A DNA stretch of 64,000 bases from Centipeda felix (GCF_900186465.1 NZ_LT891958.1:62001-126000), one strand, 5' to 3'. Numbered from the stretch's first letter, positions 7,770-17,848 are shown. The notes: generated by a model from the letters alone, not told the origin. A program made the numbers and translations.

Positions 7770-10700
7770 GTTTCTGCGGGTCGATCTCGAGGAGGTAGTC
7801 CTTCTTGAGACACCAGCGCCAGTTGAGCCCAACGGTGCCCGGGGTGTTCATGCGTGCACGCTCGTCGAGCCCGAGGATGTCCTGCATGGGGATGATCGCC
7901 ATGCGGGCGCGTGAGGCGTACGCCGCCTTGATGAGACGCTGGCAGATGGTCCGCGGACGGTCGGAGGTCGTCCCCACGAGGTTTGCGAGCGATTCGCGCA
8001 GCACCTCGTCGATGTCGCGGCTGTACCAGCCAACGGTGGTGTTGTTGTCGTGCGTCCCCGTGTAGACGATGCTGTTCTCGGGCGCGGTGAAGCCGATGCG
8101 CCCCGAGCTGTTTCCTGCGATGAGGAACTGGACGATCCGCATCCCGGGGAAGCCGCAGTCGTCACGCAGGCGCTCCACGTCGGGCGTGATGATGCCGAGA
8201 TCCTCCGCGACGACGTTGAGTTTGCCGAGGTCGCTCTCGATCGCGTCGAAGAAGGCCTTGCCTGGGCCCTTGAGCCACGTGCCGTTAAGCGCGGTCTCCG
8301 CCTTGCCGTCCACCGACCAGTAGGACTCGAATCCGCGGAAGTGGTCGATGCGGATGATGTCCACCTGCTCGCGCAGTTTACGGAAACGGCGTTTCCACCA
8401 TGCGTACTTCTCCGCCGCCATGGCGTCCCAGTTGTACTGCGGGTTCCCCCACAGCTGGCCGTTCACGGCGAAGTAGTCGGGCGGTACGCCCGCGACGGTG
8501 TGCGGCGTGCCGTCCTCGTTCAGGTCAAAGAGGTGCTGATGCGCCCAGACGTCCGCGCTGTCCTGCGCGATAAAGATCGGCATATCGCCGAGAATCTCGA
8601 TTCCCTTCGCGCGTGCGTAGTCGTGCAGGCGGTTCCACTGCGTATGGAAGACGTACTGCTTGAAGTAGTCGAGCTCCATCGCATCGCGCTGCCGCTCACG
8701 GAGCGAGCGGAGTGCGTCAGGGTCACGGCGTTTGATCGCTGCATCCCACTCCGTCCACGCAGCGCCGCCGTACTCTTTCTTCGCCGCGTGAAAGAGCGCA
8801 TAGTCCTCGAGCCAGTATGCTTCCTTCTCGCAGAACGCACGGTAATCCGCATCCGCCGCCCCCTGCGCACGGAAGGCACGGAATGCCTTTTCCAGAATCT
8901 CCTTCTTGAACGTGCGTACGCGATCAAAGTTGATGAAGCCCGAGTTCGCCTCGTATGGCAGGAAAAGGTCTTTCTCCTTCAGCCAGCCGCGCGCAGCCAG
9001 TGGCTCGGGGTCGATGAGCATAAAGTTCCCCGCAAAGGCGGAGATGGACTGATAGGGGGAGTAGCTGCTCCCGACGGGGCTGAGCGGGAGGATCTGCCAG
9101 ACCTTTTGCCCTGCATCTGCAAGGAAATCAACGAAGCGGTACGCCTCCTTGCCGAAGTCGCCCACGCCGTACTTTGAGGGCAGGGAGGTTGGATGCAGGA
9201 GGATGCCCGCCTTGCGCTCGTATCGCTGCTCCTCCTGTCGCTCGCGCAGGAGCAGGCCGAAGAGCGGCGGGATGCGGACGCGCAGATGCCCGCGCTCGAC
9301 CTCGTAGGTGCGCGAGGGCTTAAAGACGTCCTCAAACACACCACAGGCAAAGTCGCTCACGTCGAGATCGACGGTCAGCGTCTCCGTCCGGCTGCGGTTG
9401 AACGCTACGACAAAGATACCGGGCTCCTTCTCCTCATTGAACACGTCGTAGCCCGAGCGGATCGTGCGCGCATAGGCGATGACGTCGCCCGCCCCGTAGA
9501 GGGGCAGGATGTCGCCCGTGCGCAGAGCATCGTTCCCGTTGCGCACGGCAATGAAGCGCGTTACCCAGTCGCGGATCTCGAGATTGCCATGCTCCCAGTC
9601 GTAGGGACGGCGATTGAACGGATCCTTGAACCCCTGCATCCCGATCTCGTCGCCGTAGTAGACGCTCGGCACGCCGGGATAGGACATCTGCCAGAGCGTC
9701 GCCATGATGAGGCGGCGGATACCGAGCATCGCCTGATCGAGCGTCATGCGCACGCGCGACTGCTCGATCGCGGGCATGCCCTCGTAGTATGGGACATCGC
9801 CGAGGATGGTGATGGCGCGCTGCACGTCATGACTGCTGATGAGGTTCATCATGGCGTAGAGATTTTCCTTCGGATAGTTTTCGATCTGGCTCGCCATGCG
9901 CCGCACCGTCAGCGCACCATCTGCCGCCCCCGTCAGGAAGTCCAACATCGTACTGCGCAGCGGGTAGTTCATCGCCGAGTCCATCTCGTTGCCCGAGAGG
10001 TACTCACGCGGCGTGCCGTAGGCGACCTTGTTCGACGCGTCCTCCCAGACCTCACCGATCATGACTGCGTCGGGGCTACGCTTCTTGAGCTCGGCAAAGA
10101 AGGTCTTGGAGAAGGTCGGCGGCAGCTCGTCGATGACGTCCAGACGCCAGCCCGCGATCCCCTCGTTCATCCAGTGATGGAGGACGCTGTCCTCCCCTGT
10201 GATGATGAAGTCCATGTAGGATGGATCCGTCTCGTTGACGTTTGGCAGGGTGTCAAAATTCCACCAGCAGTCATACTCATTTGGGAAATTGCGGAAATGG
10301 TACCACGAGTAGTACGGCGATTCCTTCGACTGATATGCGCCAAGCGAATCATACTGCTTCCGACGGTTGAAGTAGATGCTGTTGCTCCCCGTGTGGCTGA
10401 ATACGCCGTCGAGGATGATGCGGATGCCGCGTTCGCGTGCCGCCGCGACGAGACGGCGGAAATCCTCGATATCGCCCAGCATGGGGTCAATGTGATGATA
10501 GTCCCCCGTATCGTAGTGATGATTGCTCTCGGACTCAAACACGGGGTTGAAGTAGATGCACGAAATGCCAAGTTTTTCGAGGTAGTCGAGTTTCTCCATG
10601 ACCCCGCGCAGATTTCCGCCGAAGAAGTCATAGGCGATGATCTCCTTCGTGTCGGGATCCTTGAGATACATCGGGTCGTCCGTCCAGTCCGTACGGATGA

Positions 10701-11187
10701 CAGCGCCCTTCTTGCGCACGATGGTATCCCCCGCGCGCGCAAAGCGGTCGGGGAAGATCTGATACATGACGCTGTTCTTGAACCAGTCCGGTGTATGCGC
10801 TCCGCGATTGTAGATCGTCACCTGATAGGAGGGCGGCTGCTCGCGATAGAGTGCGCCGACGCCGCCGAGCATCTCCGCGTTGTTCCCATAGAAATATGTG
10901 CCGCTCTCCATCGTGATAATGAAGTAGTACCAGAGAAGGCAGCCGTGATCCGGCAGCTCGATCCACGCCGTGTAGAACCGCTGTGCGGCATTCGCATCAT
11001 GCGACACGAGCGTGACGAGCTGCTCCCCCGCCTGATCCTGCCAAAGCCGCAAGAGCACCTGCCGCACCGGCTCACCCGTGCGGAGCTGCAGGCCGAGACG
11101 CATCCGGCTCCCCGCCTCCGCCGCGCCGACGATGGAGCGGAAGTAGATGTTCTGCGAATTATGTTCTACCTGATAGGATTCCAGCAT
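7738..11187 (-). CDS. malQ: Alpha-amylase (GH13) fused to 4-alpha-glucanotransferase (GH77, MalQ)
   Basis: 1149 residues from ATG 11187, which has AAAGGAGAGG just upstream; an earlier in-frame ATG lacks a site. The N-terminal region looks like a carbohydrate-binding domain. A GH13 catalytic domain of neopullulanase type follows: GWRLDVIDELPP (nucleophile Asp), MIGEVWEDA (acid Glu), SSHDVQRA. From about residue 650 a full MalQ domain begins (PTSLPSKYGVGDFG, IRIDHFRGFESYW, VVAEDLGII, GTHDNNTT). One chain therefore cleaves alpha-glucans and rearranges the resulting maltodextrins. It is the last gene of the glycogen operon proper. Confidence 0.93.
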   Translation of the reverse strand: MLESYQVEHNSQNIYFRSIVGAAEAGSRMRLGLQLRTGEPVRQVLLRLWQDQAGEQLVTLVSHDANAAQRFYTAWIELPDHGCLLWYYFIITMESGTYFYGNNAEMLGGVGALYREQPPSYQVTIYNRGAHTPDWFKNSVMYQIFPDRFARAGDTIVRKKGAVIRTDWTDDPMYLKDPDTKEIIAYDFFGGNLRGVMEKLDYLEKLGISCIYFNPVFESESNHHYDTGDYHHIDPMLGDIEDFRRLVAAARERGIRIILDGVFSHTGSNSIYFNRRKQYDSLGAYQSKESPYYSWYHFRNFPNEYDCWWNFDTLPNVNETDPSYMDFIITGEDSVLHHWMNEGIAGWRLDVIDELPPTFSKTFFAELKKRSPDAVMIGEVWEDASNKVAYGTPREYLSGNEMDSAMNYPLRSTMLDFLTGAADGALTVRRMASQIENYPKENLYAMMNLISSHDVQRAITILGDVPYYEGMPAIEQSRVRMTLDQAMLGIRRLIMATLWQMSYPGVPSVYYGDEIGMQGFKDPFNRRPYDWEHGNLEIRDWVTRFIAVRNGNDALRTGDILPLYGAGDVIAYARTIRSGYDVFNEEKEPGIFVVAFNRSRTETLTVDLDVSDFACGVFEDVFKPSRTYEVERGHLRVRIPPLFGLLLRERQEEQRYERKAGILLHPTSLPSKYGVGDFGKEAYRFVDFLADAGQKVWQILPLSPVGSSYSPYQSISAFAGNFMLIDPEPLAARGWLKEKDLFLPYEANSGFINFDRVRTFKKEILEKAFRAFRAQGAADADYRAFCEKEAYWLEDYALFHAAKKEYGGAAWTEWDAAIKRRDPDALRSLRERQRDAMELDYFKQYVFHTQWNRLHDYARAKGIEILGDMPIFIAQDSADVWAHQHLFDLNEDGTPHTVAGVPPDYFAVNGQLWGNPQYNWDAMAAEKYAWWKRRFRKLREQVDIIRIDHFRGFESYWSVDGKAETALNGTWLKGPGKAFFDAIESDLGKLNVVAEDLGIITPDVERLRDDCGFPGMRIVQFLIAGNSSGRIGFTAPENSIVYTGTHDNNTTVGWYSRDIDEVLRESLANLVGTTSDRPRTICQRLIKAAYASRARMAIIPMQDILGLDERARMNTPGTVGLNWRWCLKKDYLLEIDPQKLKALCVRYRR

Positions 11188-11304
11188 AGTGCCTCTCCTT
11201 TCCTCTTGGTTATACACAGAAACCACCGGCGAATCGTTCATTATCGTTCAAACGAATTCACCAGCGGTTTTGTGGAAAAACTCTTACAAATTAGCTAAAA
11301 TCTG

Positions 11305-12750
11305 TTATTTCTTTTTCTGAAGGCGCTCGTAGAGCTTCTTGTACTCCCCTGCCGAACGCGTCCAACTAAAGTCGCTCTTCATCGCCGTATAGACGAGCTG
11401 ACGCCACTCACGCAGGTTCTCGTAGACGGAAAGCGCGCGTTTCACCGCATACATCATCTCATGCGCGTTGTACTCGTAGAAGAGGAAACCGTTGCCCTTG
11501 TCAGGGTCGGAACGATCGAACTGGACGACGGTATCCTTCAGACCGCCCGTCTCACGCACGACAGGGATCGAGCCATAGCGCATGGCGATGAGCTGTCCGA
11601 GCCCGCACGGCTCGAAGGTCGACGGCATGAGGAAGATGTTCGAGCCAGCATAGATACGCTGTGCCAGCTGATTCGAGAAGCGAATATTGACCGATGCCTT
11701 CGTCGGATGCCGCCACGCCAGTTCCTTGAACCACTCCTCGTAGTCGTGCTCACCTGTCCCGAGCAGAACGAACTGCATATCCTCGTGCTCGAGCATCTCG
11801 TCGATGATGCGCGTGATGAGATCGATGCCCTTGTTCGGCACAAGGCGTGTAATCATCGCCACGAGCGGTGTCCGGCGCGACTCGGCAAGCCCGAGCTCTC
11901 GCTGCAGGCGCACCTTGTTGTCGACCTTGCCCTCGGCAGCGCTCTTCACGTCATAGTTGACATAGATCTCCTTGTCCGTCTTCGGATCGTAGATTGTGTT
12001 GTTGATGCCGTTGACAATCCCAAAGAGATCCTTCTGACGCTTGCGCAGGAGTCCGTCGAGATGTTCCCCGTAGTACTCGTACTGGATCTCCTCGGCGTAG
12101 GTCTTGCTGACAGTTGAGATATAGTCGGTGTAGATGAGCCCCGCCTTCATGAAGTTCACGGCATCGTAGAACTCAAAGTCCCCATTGTTAAAGTACTTCC
12201 AGTCAAGCCCGAGCACATCCGACATGACATTTTTCGGGAAGATGCCCTGATACCGCAGATTGTGGATGGTAAAGAGCGTCTTGATCTTCGTATAGCGCGG
12301 ATCATCCGGATGCTCCAGCTTGAGAAGGACGGGGATGAGCGCCGTGTGCCAGTCGTTGGCGTGGATGATGTCGGGCTGAAAGTCCAGTGCGGGAATGCAA
12401 TTCAGCACAGCGCGGCTGAAGAAGGAGAACCGCTCCGCATCGTCAGGGTAGCCATAATAGCCCTCACGGTTAAAGTACTCCTCGTTGTCCACGAAGTAGT
12501 AGGTCACGCCTTCGTACTCGTAGGAGTCGATGCCAACAAATTTCTCACGCCATGCGACATGGAGCGTGCCGTCATAGATATGCTTCATCTTGCTGCGGAT
12601 TGCGGGGTCGATCGACCCGTACTTCGGCAGGATGACGCGGCAGTCCACGCCCGCCTTGACGAGGGCGGCAGGGAGCGATCCTGCCACGTCAGCGAGCCCG
12701 CCGGTTTTTACAAAGGGTACTGCTTCCGATGCTGCATATAGTACCTTCAT
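11305..12750 (-). CDS. glgA: Glycogen synthase (ADP-glucose type, GT5)
   Basis: 481 residues. It elongates alpha-1,4-glucan using ADP-glucose. The N-terminal KTGGLADVAGSLP loop near residue 15 binds ADP-glucose. HANDWHTALIP and the C-terminal PSTFEPCGLGQ and ETGGLKDTV motifs are typical of bacterial GT5 synthases, and the length is normal. AAGGAGG precedes the start. It lies downstream of glgB and upstream of amylase-malQ on the same strand, with gaps of about 90 and 117 bases that hold no visible promoter. Confidence 0.97.
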   Translation of the reverse strand: MKVLYAASEAVPFVKTGGLADVAGSLPAALVKAGVDCRVILPKYGSIDPAIRSKMKHIYDGTLHVAWREKFVGIDSYEYEGVTYYFVDNEEYFNREGYYGYPDDAERFSFFSRAVLNCIPALDFQPDIIHANDWHTALIPVLLKLEHPDDPRYTKIKTLFTIHNLRYQGIFPKNVMSDVLGLDWKYFNNGDFEFYDAVNFMKAGLIYTDYISTVSKTYAEEIQYEYYGEHLDGLLRKRQKDLFGIVNGINNTIYDPKTDKEIYVNYDVKSAAEGKVDNKVRLQRELGLAESRRTPLVAMITRLVPNKGIDLITRIIDEMLEHEDMQFVLLGTGEHDYEEWFKELAWRHPTKASVNIRFSNQLAQRIYAGSNIFLMPSTFEPCGLGQLIAMRYGSIPVVRETGGLKDTVVQFDRSDPDKGNGFLFYEYNAHEMMYAVKRALSVYENLREWRQLVYTAMKSDFSWTRSAGEYKKLYERLQKKK

Positions 12751-12839
12751 CCCAATATCCTCCTTCTCATGTGGCCGGTGCCGTAATCATCCGACCGTTT
12801 CTTCTATCCCCGCCTGTATTCGGTGCAGATCTGTGCGGG

Positions 12840-15236
12840 TTATACCTTGGCGGCACGTGCCTTCTTCGGCGCAGACTCCGTATCCTGCACCGTCTTGCGC
12901 GCGGTCTTCTTGGCAGCGGTCATGCCCGTTTTCTTCTTGCCCGTTTCGGTGTCCTTCACCGCCGTTTTTACGCTGCGTGCGGATGCGGTCTTCTTCACGG
13001 TCTGCACCGCGTCCTCATTCTTTTTCGCCGTCGTACGCTTTGTCGCTGTGCGCTTCTTGGGCGCAGCCTCGGTCTCCGCCGCAGCAGTTGCCGTCTTGGC
13101 GGCAGTCGTGCGCTTCTTCGGCGCAGCAGATGTGGTCTTCGTCGCCGTGCGTCGCTTGGGCGCTGTCTTTGCCTCAGCCGCGGGGGCATCCTCTTTAGTG
13201 GCAGCTTTTTTCGGCGCAGCCTTCTTCACGGCCACCTTTTTCTTGTCCACCGTCTCCGTGCCGCGTCCGCCGGCACGCCGACGCTCAGCGACGACATCGG
13301 TCTTGACCGTCTCACTGATCGGCGTTCCTGCCCCGCTCTGTCCCTTCAGACGATAGAACACTGTCGCGAGCGGCGGAACAGTGATGACGATGGACTGGTC
13401 GCGCCCGTGGAACGGATAATCCTCGCTGGTGATATCGCCCGCATTGACGACGCCGCTCCCGCCAAACTCCTCCAGATCGGAGTTGAACACCTCGACGTAG
13501 GTGCCCTTCGTCGGCACGCCAATGCGGTAGCCATGGCGCACCTCGGGGGTAAAGTTATGGACGCAGACGAGGAAATCGCTGCGCTCTTCGGCGCGCCGCA
13601 CGAGGGCGACGACGCTATTCTCATTATCGTTGCAGTCGATCCACTGGAAGCCGTTCCAGTCGAAATCGACCTGCCAGAGCGCCTTGTTATCGACGTAGAA
13701 TTTGTTCAGTGCCTTGGAGTATGTGAGCATCTTCGTGTGCATCGGGTACTGCTCGACGAGATGCCAGTCAAGACTGTCGTCGAAGTTCCACTCGATGAAC
13801 TGCCCGTACTCACCGCCCATGAAGAGCAGCTTCTTGCCGGGATGTGCCATCCAGTAGCCGAAGAAGCCGCGCAGCCCCGCGAATTTCTGCCAGTAGTCGC
13901 CCGGCATTTTGCTGATGAGCGAACACTTGCCGTGCACGACCTCATCATGCGAGAGCGGCAGGACGAAGTTCTCGGAGAATGCGTACATGAGCGAGAAGGT
14001 GAGTTTGTCCTGATTCCACTTGCGGTAGATCGGGTCGAGGCTCACGTAGTCGAGCATGTCGTTCATCCAGCCCATGTTCCACTTGTAGTTGAACCCCATG
14101 CCGCCCATGTAGACGGGCTTGGAGATCAGCGGCCACGAGGTGGACTCCTCAGCGATCATGAGTGCCTGCGGATGATACTTGAAGATCGTCTCGTTGAGTT
14201 TCTTCAGGAACTCCATCGCCTCGAGATTGCCCGTGTCGCCGTATTTGTTCGGCTGCCACTCGCCGTCCTTGCGCCCGTAGTTGAGGTAGAGCATATTCGC
14301 GACCGCGTCGATGCGCAGGCCGTCGATGTGGAACTCCTCAAACCAGAACAGAGCGTTCGAGATGAGGAAGCTCTGCACCTCCGTGCGGCCGTAGTCAAAG
14401 TTGGTCGTACCCCACTCCCAGTTCTCCGCGCGCTGCTCATTGTCGGACTCGTAGAGGTTCTTTCCGTCAAAATGGCGAAGTCCCTGCTCATCCTTGCAGA
14501 AGTGCCCCGGCACCCAGTCCATGATGATGCCGATGCCATTCGCATGGGCGGTATCGACGAGGTAGCGGAAATCGTCGGGCGTGCCGTAGCGGCTCGTCAC
14601 GGCGAAGTAGCCCGTCGCCTGATACCCCCACGACCCATCGTAGGGGTGCTCGCAGAGCGGCATGAACTCAATGTGGGTATAGTGCATCTCCTTGACATAG
14701 CTGATGAGCTGATCCGCCATATCGCGGTAGGAGAGATACTCACCGTCCAGCGTGCGCCGCCACGAGCCCGCGTGCACCTCGTACGTGAGCATGGGGCGCT
14801 CGTAGGAGGACTCATGTGCCTTCTTTTCCTGCCACGCTGCGTCCTTCCACTCATAGTGGTTCATATCATAGGTACGGGATGCGGTCTGCGGTTTTTTCTC
14901 CGCATAGAACCCGTAGGGATCCGCCTTCATAATGCGCGGTCCGCCCCACTGTGGCTCGATGGCGTACTTGTAGATCTCGCCCTCGCCGAGTCCCTCGACG
15001 AAAGTCTCCCAGATCTCACCGTCTCTGACCCGCTGCATGGGCTGTGCATTGGCGTCCCAGTCGTTGAATCCGCCGACAACACTGACGGATTTTGCATTCG
15101 GCGCCCACACGGTAAAACGGACACCGCGTTTGCCGTCCCGTTCGATAAAGTGCGCGCCCAGCATTTCCTGTGCGTGATAATTCGTCCCCTGATGAAAGAG
15201 ATAAAGATCAAACTCACTGAGTGCCGACGTCTTCAT
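12840..15236 (-). CDS. glgB: 1,4-alpha-glucan branching enzyme with Lys/Ala-rich C-terminal tail
   Basis: 798 residues. Residues 1 to about 631 are a normal GlgB: CBM48 (RFTVWAPNAKSVSVVGGFNDW), GH13 core with GLRIDAVANMLY, MIAEESTSWP and LSHDEVVHGK, and a C-terminal domain ending at VFYRLKG. It introduces alpha-1,6 branches. The remaining 167 residues are a low-complexity tail of Lys, Ala, Thr and Arg with repeated KKAAPKK, APKKRT and TAKK words, like histone H1 or AlgP-type proteins. This tail is unusual for GlgB. The frame stays open to the stop and I see no frameshift. AGGAGGGG precedes the ATG. Confidence 0.95.
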   Translation of the reverse strand: MKTSALSEFDLYLFHQGTNYHAQEMLGAHFIERDGKRGVRFTVWAPNAKSVSVVGGFNDWDANAQPMQRVRDGEIWETFVEGLGEGEIYKYAIEPQWGGPRIMKADPYGFYAEKKPQTASRTYDMNHYEWKDAAWQEKKAHESSYERPMLTYEVHAGSWRRTLDGEYLSYRDMADQLISYVKEMHYTHIEFMPLCEHPYDGSWGYQATGYFAVTSRYGTPDDFRYLVDTAHANGIGIIMDWVPGHFCKDEQGLRHFDGKNLYESDNEQRAENWEWGTTNFDYGRTEVQSFLISNALFWFEEFHIDGLRIDAVANMLYLNYGRKDGEWQPNKYGDTGNLEAMEFLKKLNETIFKYHPQALMIAEESTSWPLISKPVYMGGMGFNYKWNMGWMNDMLDYVSLDPIYRKWNQDKLTFSLMYAFSENFVLPLSHDEVVHGKCSLISKMPGDYWQKFAGLRGFFGYWMAHPGKKLLFMGGEYGQFIEWNFDDSLDWHLVEQYPMHTKMLTYSKALNKFYVDNKALWQVDFDWNGFQWIDCNDNENSVVALVRRAEERSDFLVCVHNFTPEVRHGYRIGVPTKGTYVEVFNSDLEEFGGSGVVNAGDITSEDYPFHGRDQSIVITVPPLATVFYRLKGQSGAGTPISETVKTDVVAERRRAGGRGTETVDKKKVAVKKAAPKKAATKEDAPAAEAKTAPKRRTATKTTSAAPKKRTTAAKTATAAAETEAAPKKRTATKRTTAKKNEDAVQTVKKTASARSVKTAVKDTETGKKKTGMTAAKKTARKTVQDTESAPKKARAAKV

Positions 15237-15269
15237 AAAACCCCTCCTATTTACCCCCCGAATACGCTG

Positions 15270-17732
15270 TCAGGAGATGATCAAAGGCTTGATGTCCCAG
15301 ATATCCCGTGCGTATTCGTCAATCGTGCGGTCAGACGAGAAGCGGCCGGAGTACGCGACGTTCATCGCCGCCGTACGTGCCCAGCCTTCCTTGTCAAGGA
15401 ACCGCTTCATCACCTCAACGCGTGCTTCATCGTACGCGTTGAAGTCCTTCAAGATAAAGAATTCATCGTTCGCGTGCAGGAGATAGTCATACAGCGAACG
15501 GAAATCTCCATAGGTGCCGTCGATGAGCTGATTCAGCACATTGCGCACCTTTTCATTGGTATTGTACTCATCCCACGCCGAGTAGGTGCCATTCGCGTAG
15601 TAGTCCATGACCTCCTCGGCGCGCAGCCCGAAGATGACGCAGTGCTCATCGCCGACTGCCTCGCGGATCTCAACGTTGGCTCCGTCCAGCGTGCCGAGCG
15701 TAATGGCACCGTTCATCATGAACTTCATGTTGCCTGTGCCCGACGCCTCCTTCGACGCCGTCGAGATCTGCTCGCTGACGTCCGCCGCCGGATAGACCAG
15801 CTCGCCGATGGAGACGCCAAAGTTCTCGATGAAGATCACCTTCATCATGTCGTTGAGCGAACGATCCTTGTTGATGCGGTCGGCAACGGCATTGATGAGA
15901 CGGATCGTCTCCTTTGCGATGTAGTAGCCCGGTGCTGCCTTTCCCCCGAAGAAGTAGGTCACAGGCAATGTGAGATAGTTTTTGTCCTGCTTTGCACGCT
16001 GGTAGCGGTACATGATGTGCAGGATATTCATCAGCTGGCGCTTGTAGGAGTGGATGCGCTTCACCTGGATGTCAAACATGGAGTCCGGATTCAGGCGCAC
16101 GCCGTTGTGCGCCTCAATGTAGCGTGCCAGCCCCTCACGGCGCAGATGCTTGATCTCCATCAGGCGCTTGCGGAAATGCGCATCCTCGACGAATGGATGC
16201 AGTCCGTCCATCTGCTCCGGGTGGCGATGCCATACGCGCGAGCCAAGCGACTCGTCGATCAGAGCAGTCAGCTCGGGGTTTGCCCCCATCAGCCAGCGGC
16301 GGTGCGTGATGCCGTTCGTCTTGTTGTTGAACTTGCGCGGCGTGTACTCGTAGAAGTCATGCAGCGTCGTCGACTTGAGGATATCCGTGTGGATTTTCGC
16401 CACACCGTTGACGCTGTGCCCGCCGACAATGGAGAGCCGCGCCATGTGTACGACGCCGTCTTGGATGATGGAGAGGGTACGTACCTTCTCCTCGTCGCCC
16501 GGATAGCGGCGGCGCACCTCCTCGAGGTGGCGGCGGTTGATCTCGTCGATGATCATGTAGATGCGCGGGAGCAGCGGGCGGAACATATCGACGCTCCACG
16601 TCTCAAGCGCCTCGGGCATGATCGTGTGGTTCGTATAGGCGATGGTGTCGCGCGTAATCGCCCACGCATCCTCCCACGTCAGCTCCTCGTCATCGACCAG
16701 CACACGCATCAGCTCTGCCACGCAGAGTGCAGGGTGCGTATCGTTAATGTGGATGCCGATCTTTCTGCCAAAGTCGTAGATACTCATGCCCGTTTTCTTG
16801 TAGTGACGGACAATGCTCTGTACGCCTGCCGAAACGAAGAAATACTCCTGAATGAGGCGCATCCGCCGCCCCTCGAACGTGCTGTCGTCGGGGTAGAGAT
16901 AGCGCGTGATCGACTCGACAAAGTCCCGATACTGATTGCGCTGGTGGATCTGCTCCTGGGTCAGCGCCCCGTAGTCGGAGAAGTCGCGATTGACCTCGGC
17001 GTTCCACATGCGCAGCGTATTCACCGTCGCATCGTGGTAGCCGACAATCGGCACATCGTACGGAACCGCCATGACGATCATCGGATCCTCATGGACGAGC
17101 TCCAGCTTGCCGTCCACCTCACGCATGTAGGCATTTCCGTAGAACTTCACATCGACAGACTTATCGGGCTTGCGGTACTCCCACGCGAAGCCGTCACGCA
17201 GCCAGTTGTCAGGCAGCTCCACCTGATTTCCGCCAACGATCTTCTGCTCGAAAAGTCCGTACTGATAGCGGATGGTGCAGCCATGCCCCGGCAGACGGTG
17301 TGCGGCGAGCGAGTCGATAAAGCAGGCGGCGAGACGGCCGAGGCCGCCGTTGCCGAGTCCCGCATCCGGCTCTTCCTCGTAGGCGTCCGAGAGCTTCAAA
17401 TTGAACTCCTGCAGAACCTCCTGCATCGCCTCCTCAATGCCCAGATTGATGAGATTGGAGCGCAGGAGACGACCGAGCAGAAACTCAACGGAAAAATAGT
17501 AGATCTGCTTGACGCGCTTCTGCATGTACTGCCGATTCGTCTTGATCCAGTTGTCCGAGATGGACTGCTTCGCCGTCGCTGCAATCGTCTTGTAGATTTC
17601 GGCTTCGGTCAGCTCGTCGAGATCCCGGCCAAAGAGAACGTGCGCCGTTGTGATAAAGCGGCTCTTCAGGATCTTCTTCATCGTTTCGTAAGACTTCCCT
17701 GCGGGTCTTGCCATCTGTTCCTTATGTGCCAA
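15270..17732 (-). CDS. glgP: Glycogen/starch/alpha-glucan phosphorylase
   Basis: 820 residues from TTG 17732. AAAGGAG lies eight bases upstream, while a GTG nine bases earlier overlaps that site. It releases glucose-1-phosphate from glycogen. Seen in the sequence: EEEPDAGLGNGGLGRLAACF, the phosphate/PLP region EASGTGNMKFMMNGA with the PLP lysine, and DGANVEI. Length is normal for GT35 phosphorylases. It follows glgD by about 116 bases that contain a hairpin, and is followed closely by glgB. Synthesis and breakdown genes share one transcript here. Confidence 0.97.
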   Translation of the reverse strand: MAHKEQMARPAGKSYETMKKILKSRFITTAHVLFGRDLDELTEAEIYKTIAATAKQSISDNWIKTNRQYMQKRVKQIYYFSVEFLLGRLLRSNLINLGIEEAMQEVLQEFNLKLSDAYEEEPDAGLGNGGLGRLAACFIDSLAAHRLPGHGCTIRYQYGLFEQKIVGGNQVELPDNWLRDGFAWEYRKPDKSVDVKFYGNAYMREVDGKLELVHEDPMIVMAVPYDVPIVGYHDATVNTLRMWNAEVNRDFSDYGALTQEQIHQRNQYRDFVESITRYLYPDDSTFEGRRMRLIQEYFFVSAGVQSIVRHYKKTGMSIYDFGRKIGIHINDTHPALCVAELMRVLVDDEELTWEDAWAITRDTIAYTNHTIMPEALETWSVDMFRPLLPRIYMIIDEINRRHLEEVRRRYPGDEEKVRTLSIIQDGVVHMARLSIVGGHSVNGVAKIHTDILKSTTLHDFYEYTPRKFNNKTNGITHRRWLMGANPELTALIDESLGSRVWHRHPEQMDGLHPFVEDAHFRKRLMEIKHLRREGLARYIEAHNGVRLNPDSMFDIQVKRIHSYKRQLMNILHIMYRYQRAKQDKNYLTLPVTYFFGGKAAPGYYIAKETIRLINAVADRINKDRSLNDMMKVIFIENFGVSIGELVYPAADVSEQISTASKEASGTGNMKFMMNGAITLGTLDGANVEIREAVGDEHCVIFGLRAEEVMDYYANGTYSAWDEYNTNEKVRNVLNQLIDGTYGDFRSLYDYLLHANDEFFILKDFNAYDEARVEVMKRFLDKEGWARTAAMNVAYSGRFSSDRTIDEYARDIWDIKPLIIS

Positions 17733-17812
17733 AACGTCCACTCCTTTTCCAACGCCCCGAGAGTTCCCTTATTCCGCTTCCTGCCGGCGGCAGGCATCCC
17801 CAAAAGCAAACC

Positions 17813-17832
17813 AGAAGCCGCAAGCGGCTTCT
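17813..17832 (-). terminator. Intra-operon hairpin between glgD and glgP
   Basis: AGAAGCCGC pairs with GCGGCTTCT around a two-base loop, and only a broken T-run follows on the minus strand. It is too weak for a full terminator and may tune or stabilise the glgP part of the message. Confidence 0.4.
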
Positions 17833-17848
17833 GACAAATCCTATACGC

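Noticed and set aside
9193-11298. A 701-codon plus-strand open frame opposite amylase-malQ
   Set aside because: Same antisense codon-bias effect; no motifs, and the minus-strand gene is certain.
12729-17834. A 1701-codon open frame on the plus strand opposite glgB and glgP
   Set aside because: It is the mirror of strongly biased GC-rich codons in two certain genes. Its protein is Arg/Val/Leu/His-rich without domains, and no ribosome site or promoter supports it. The length is striking but explained by codon bias.
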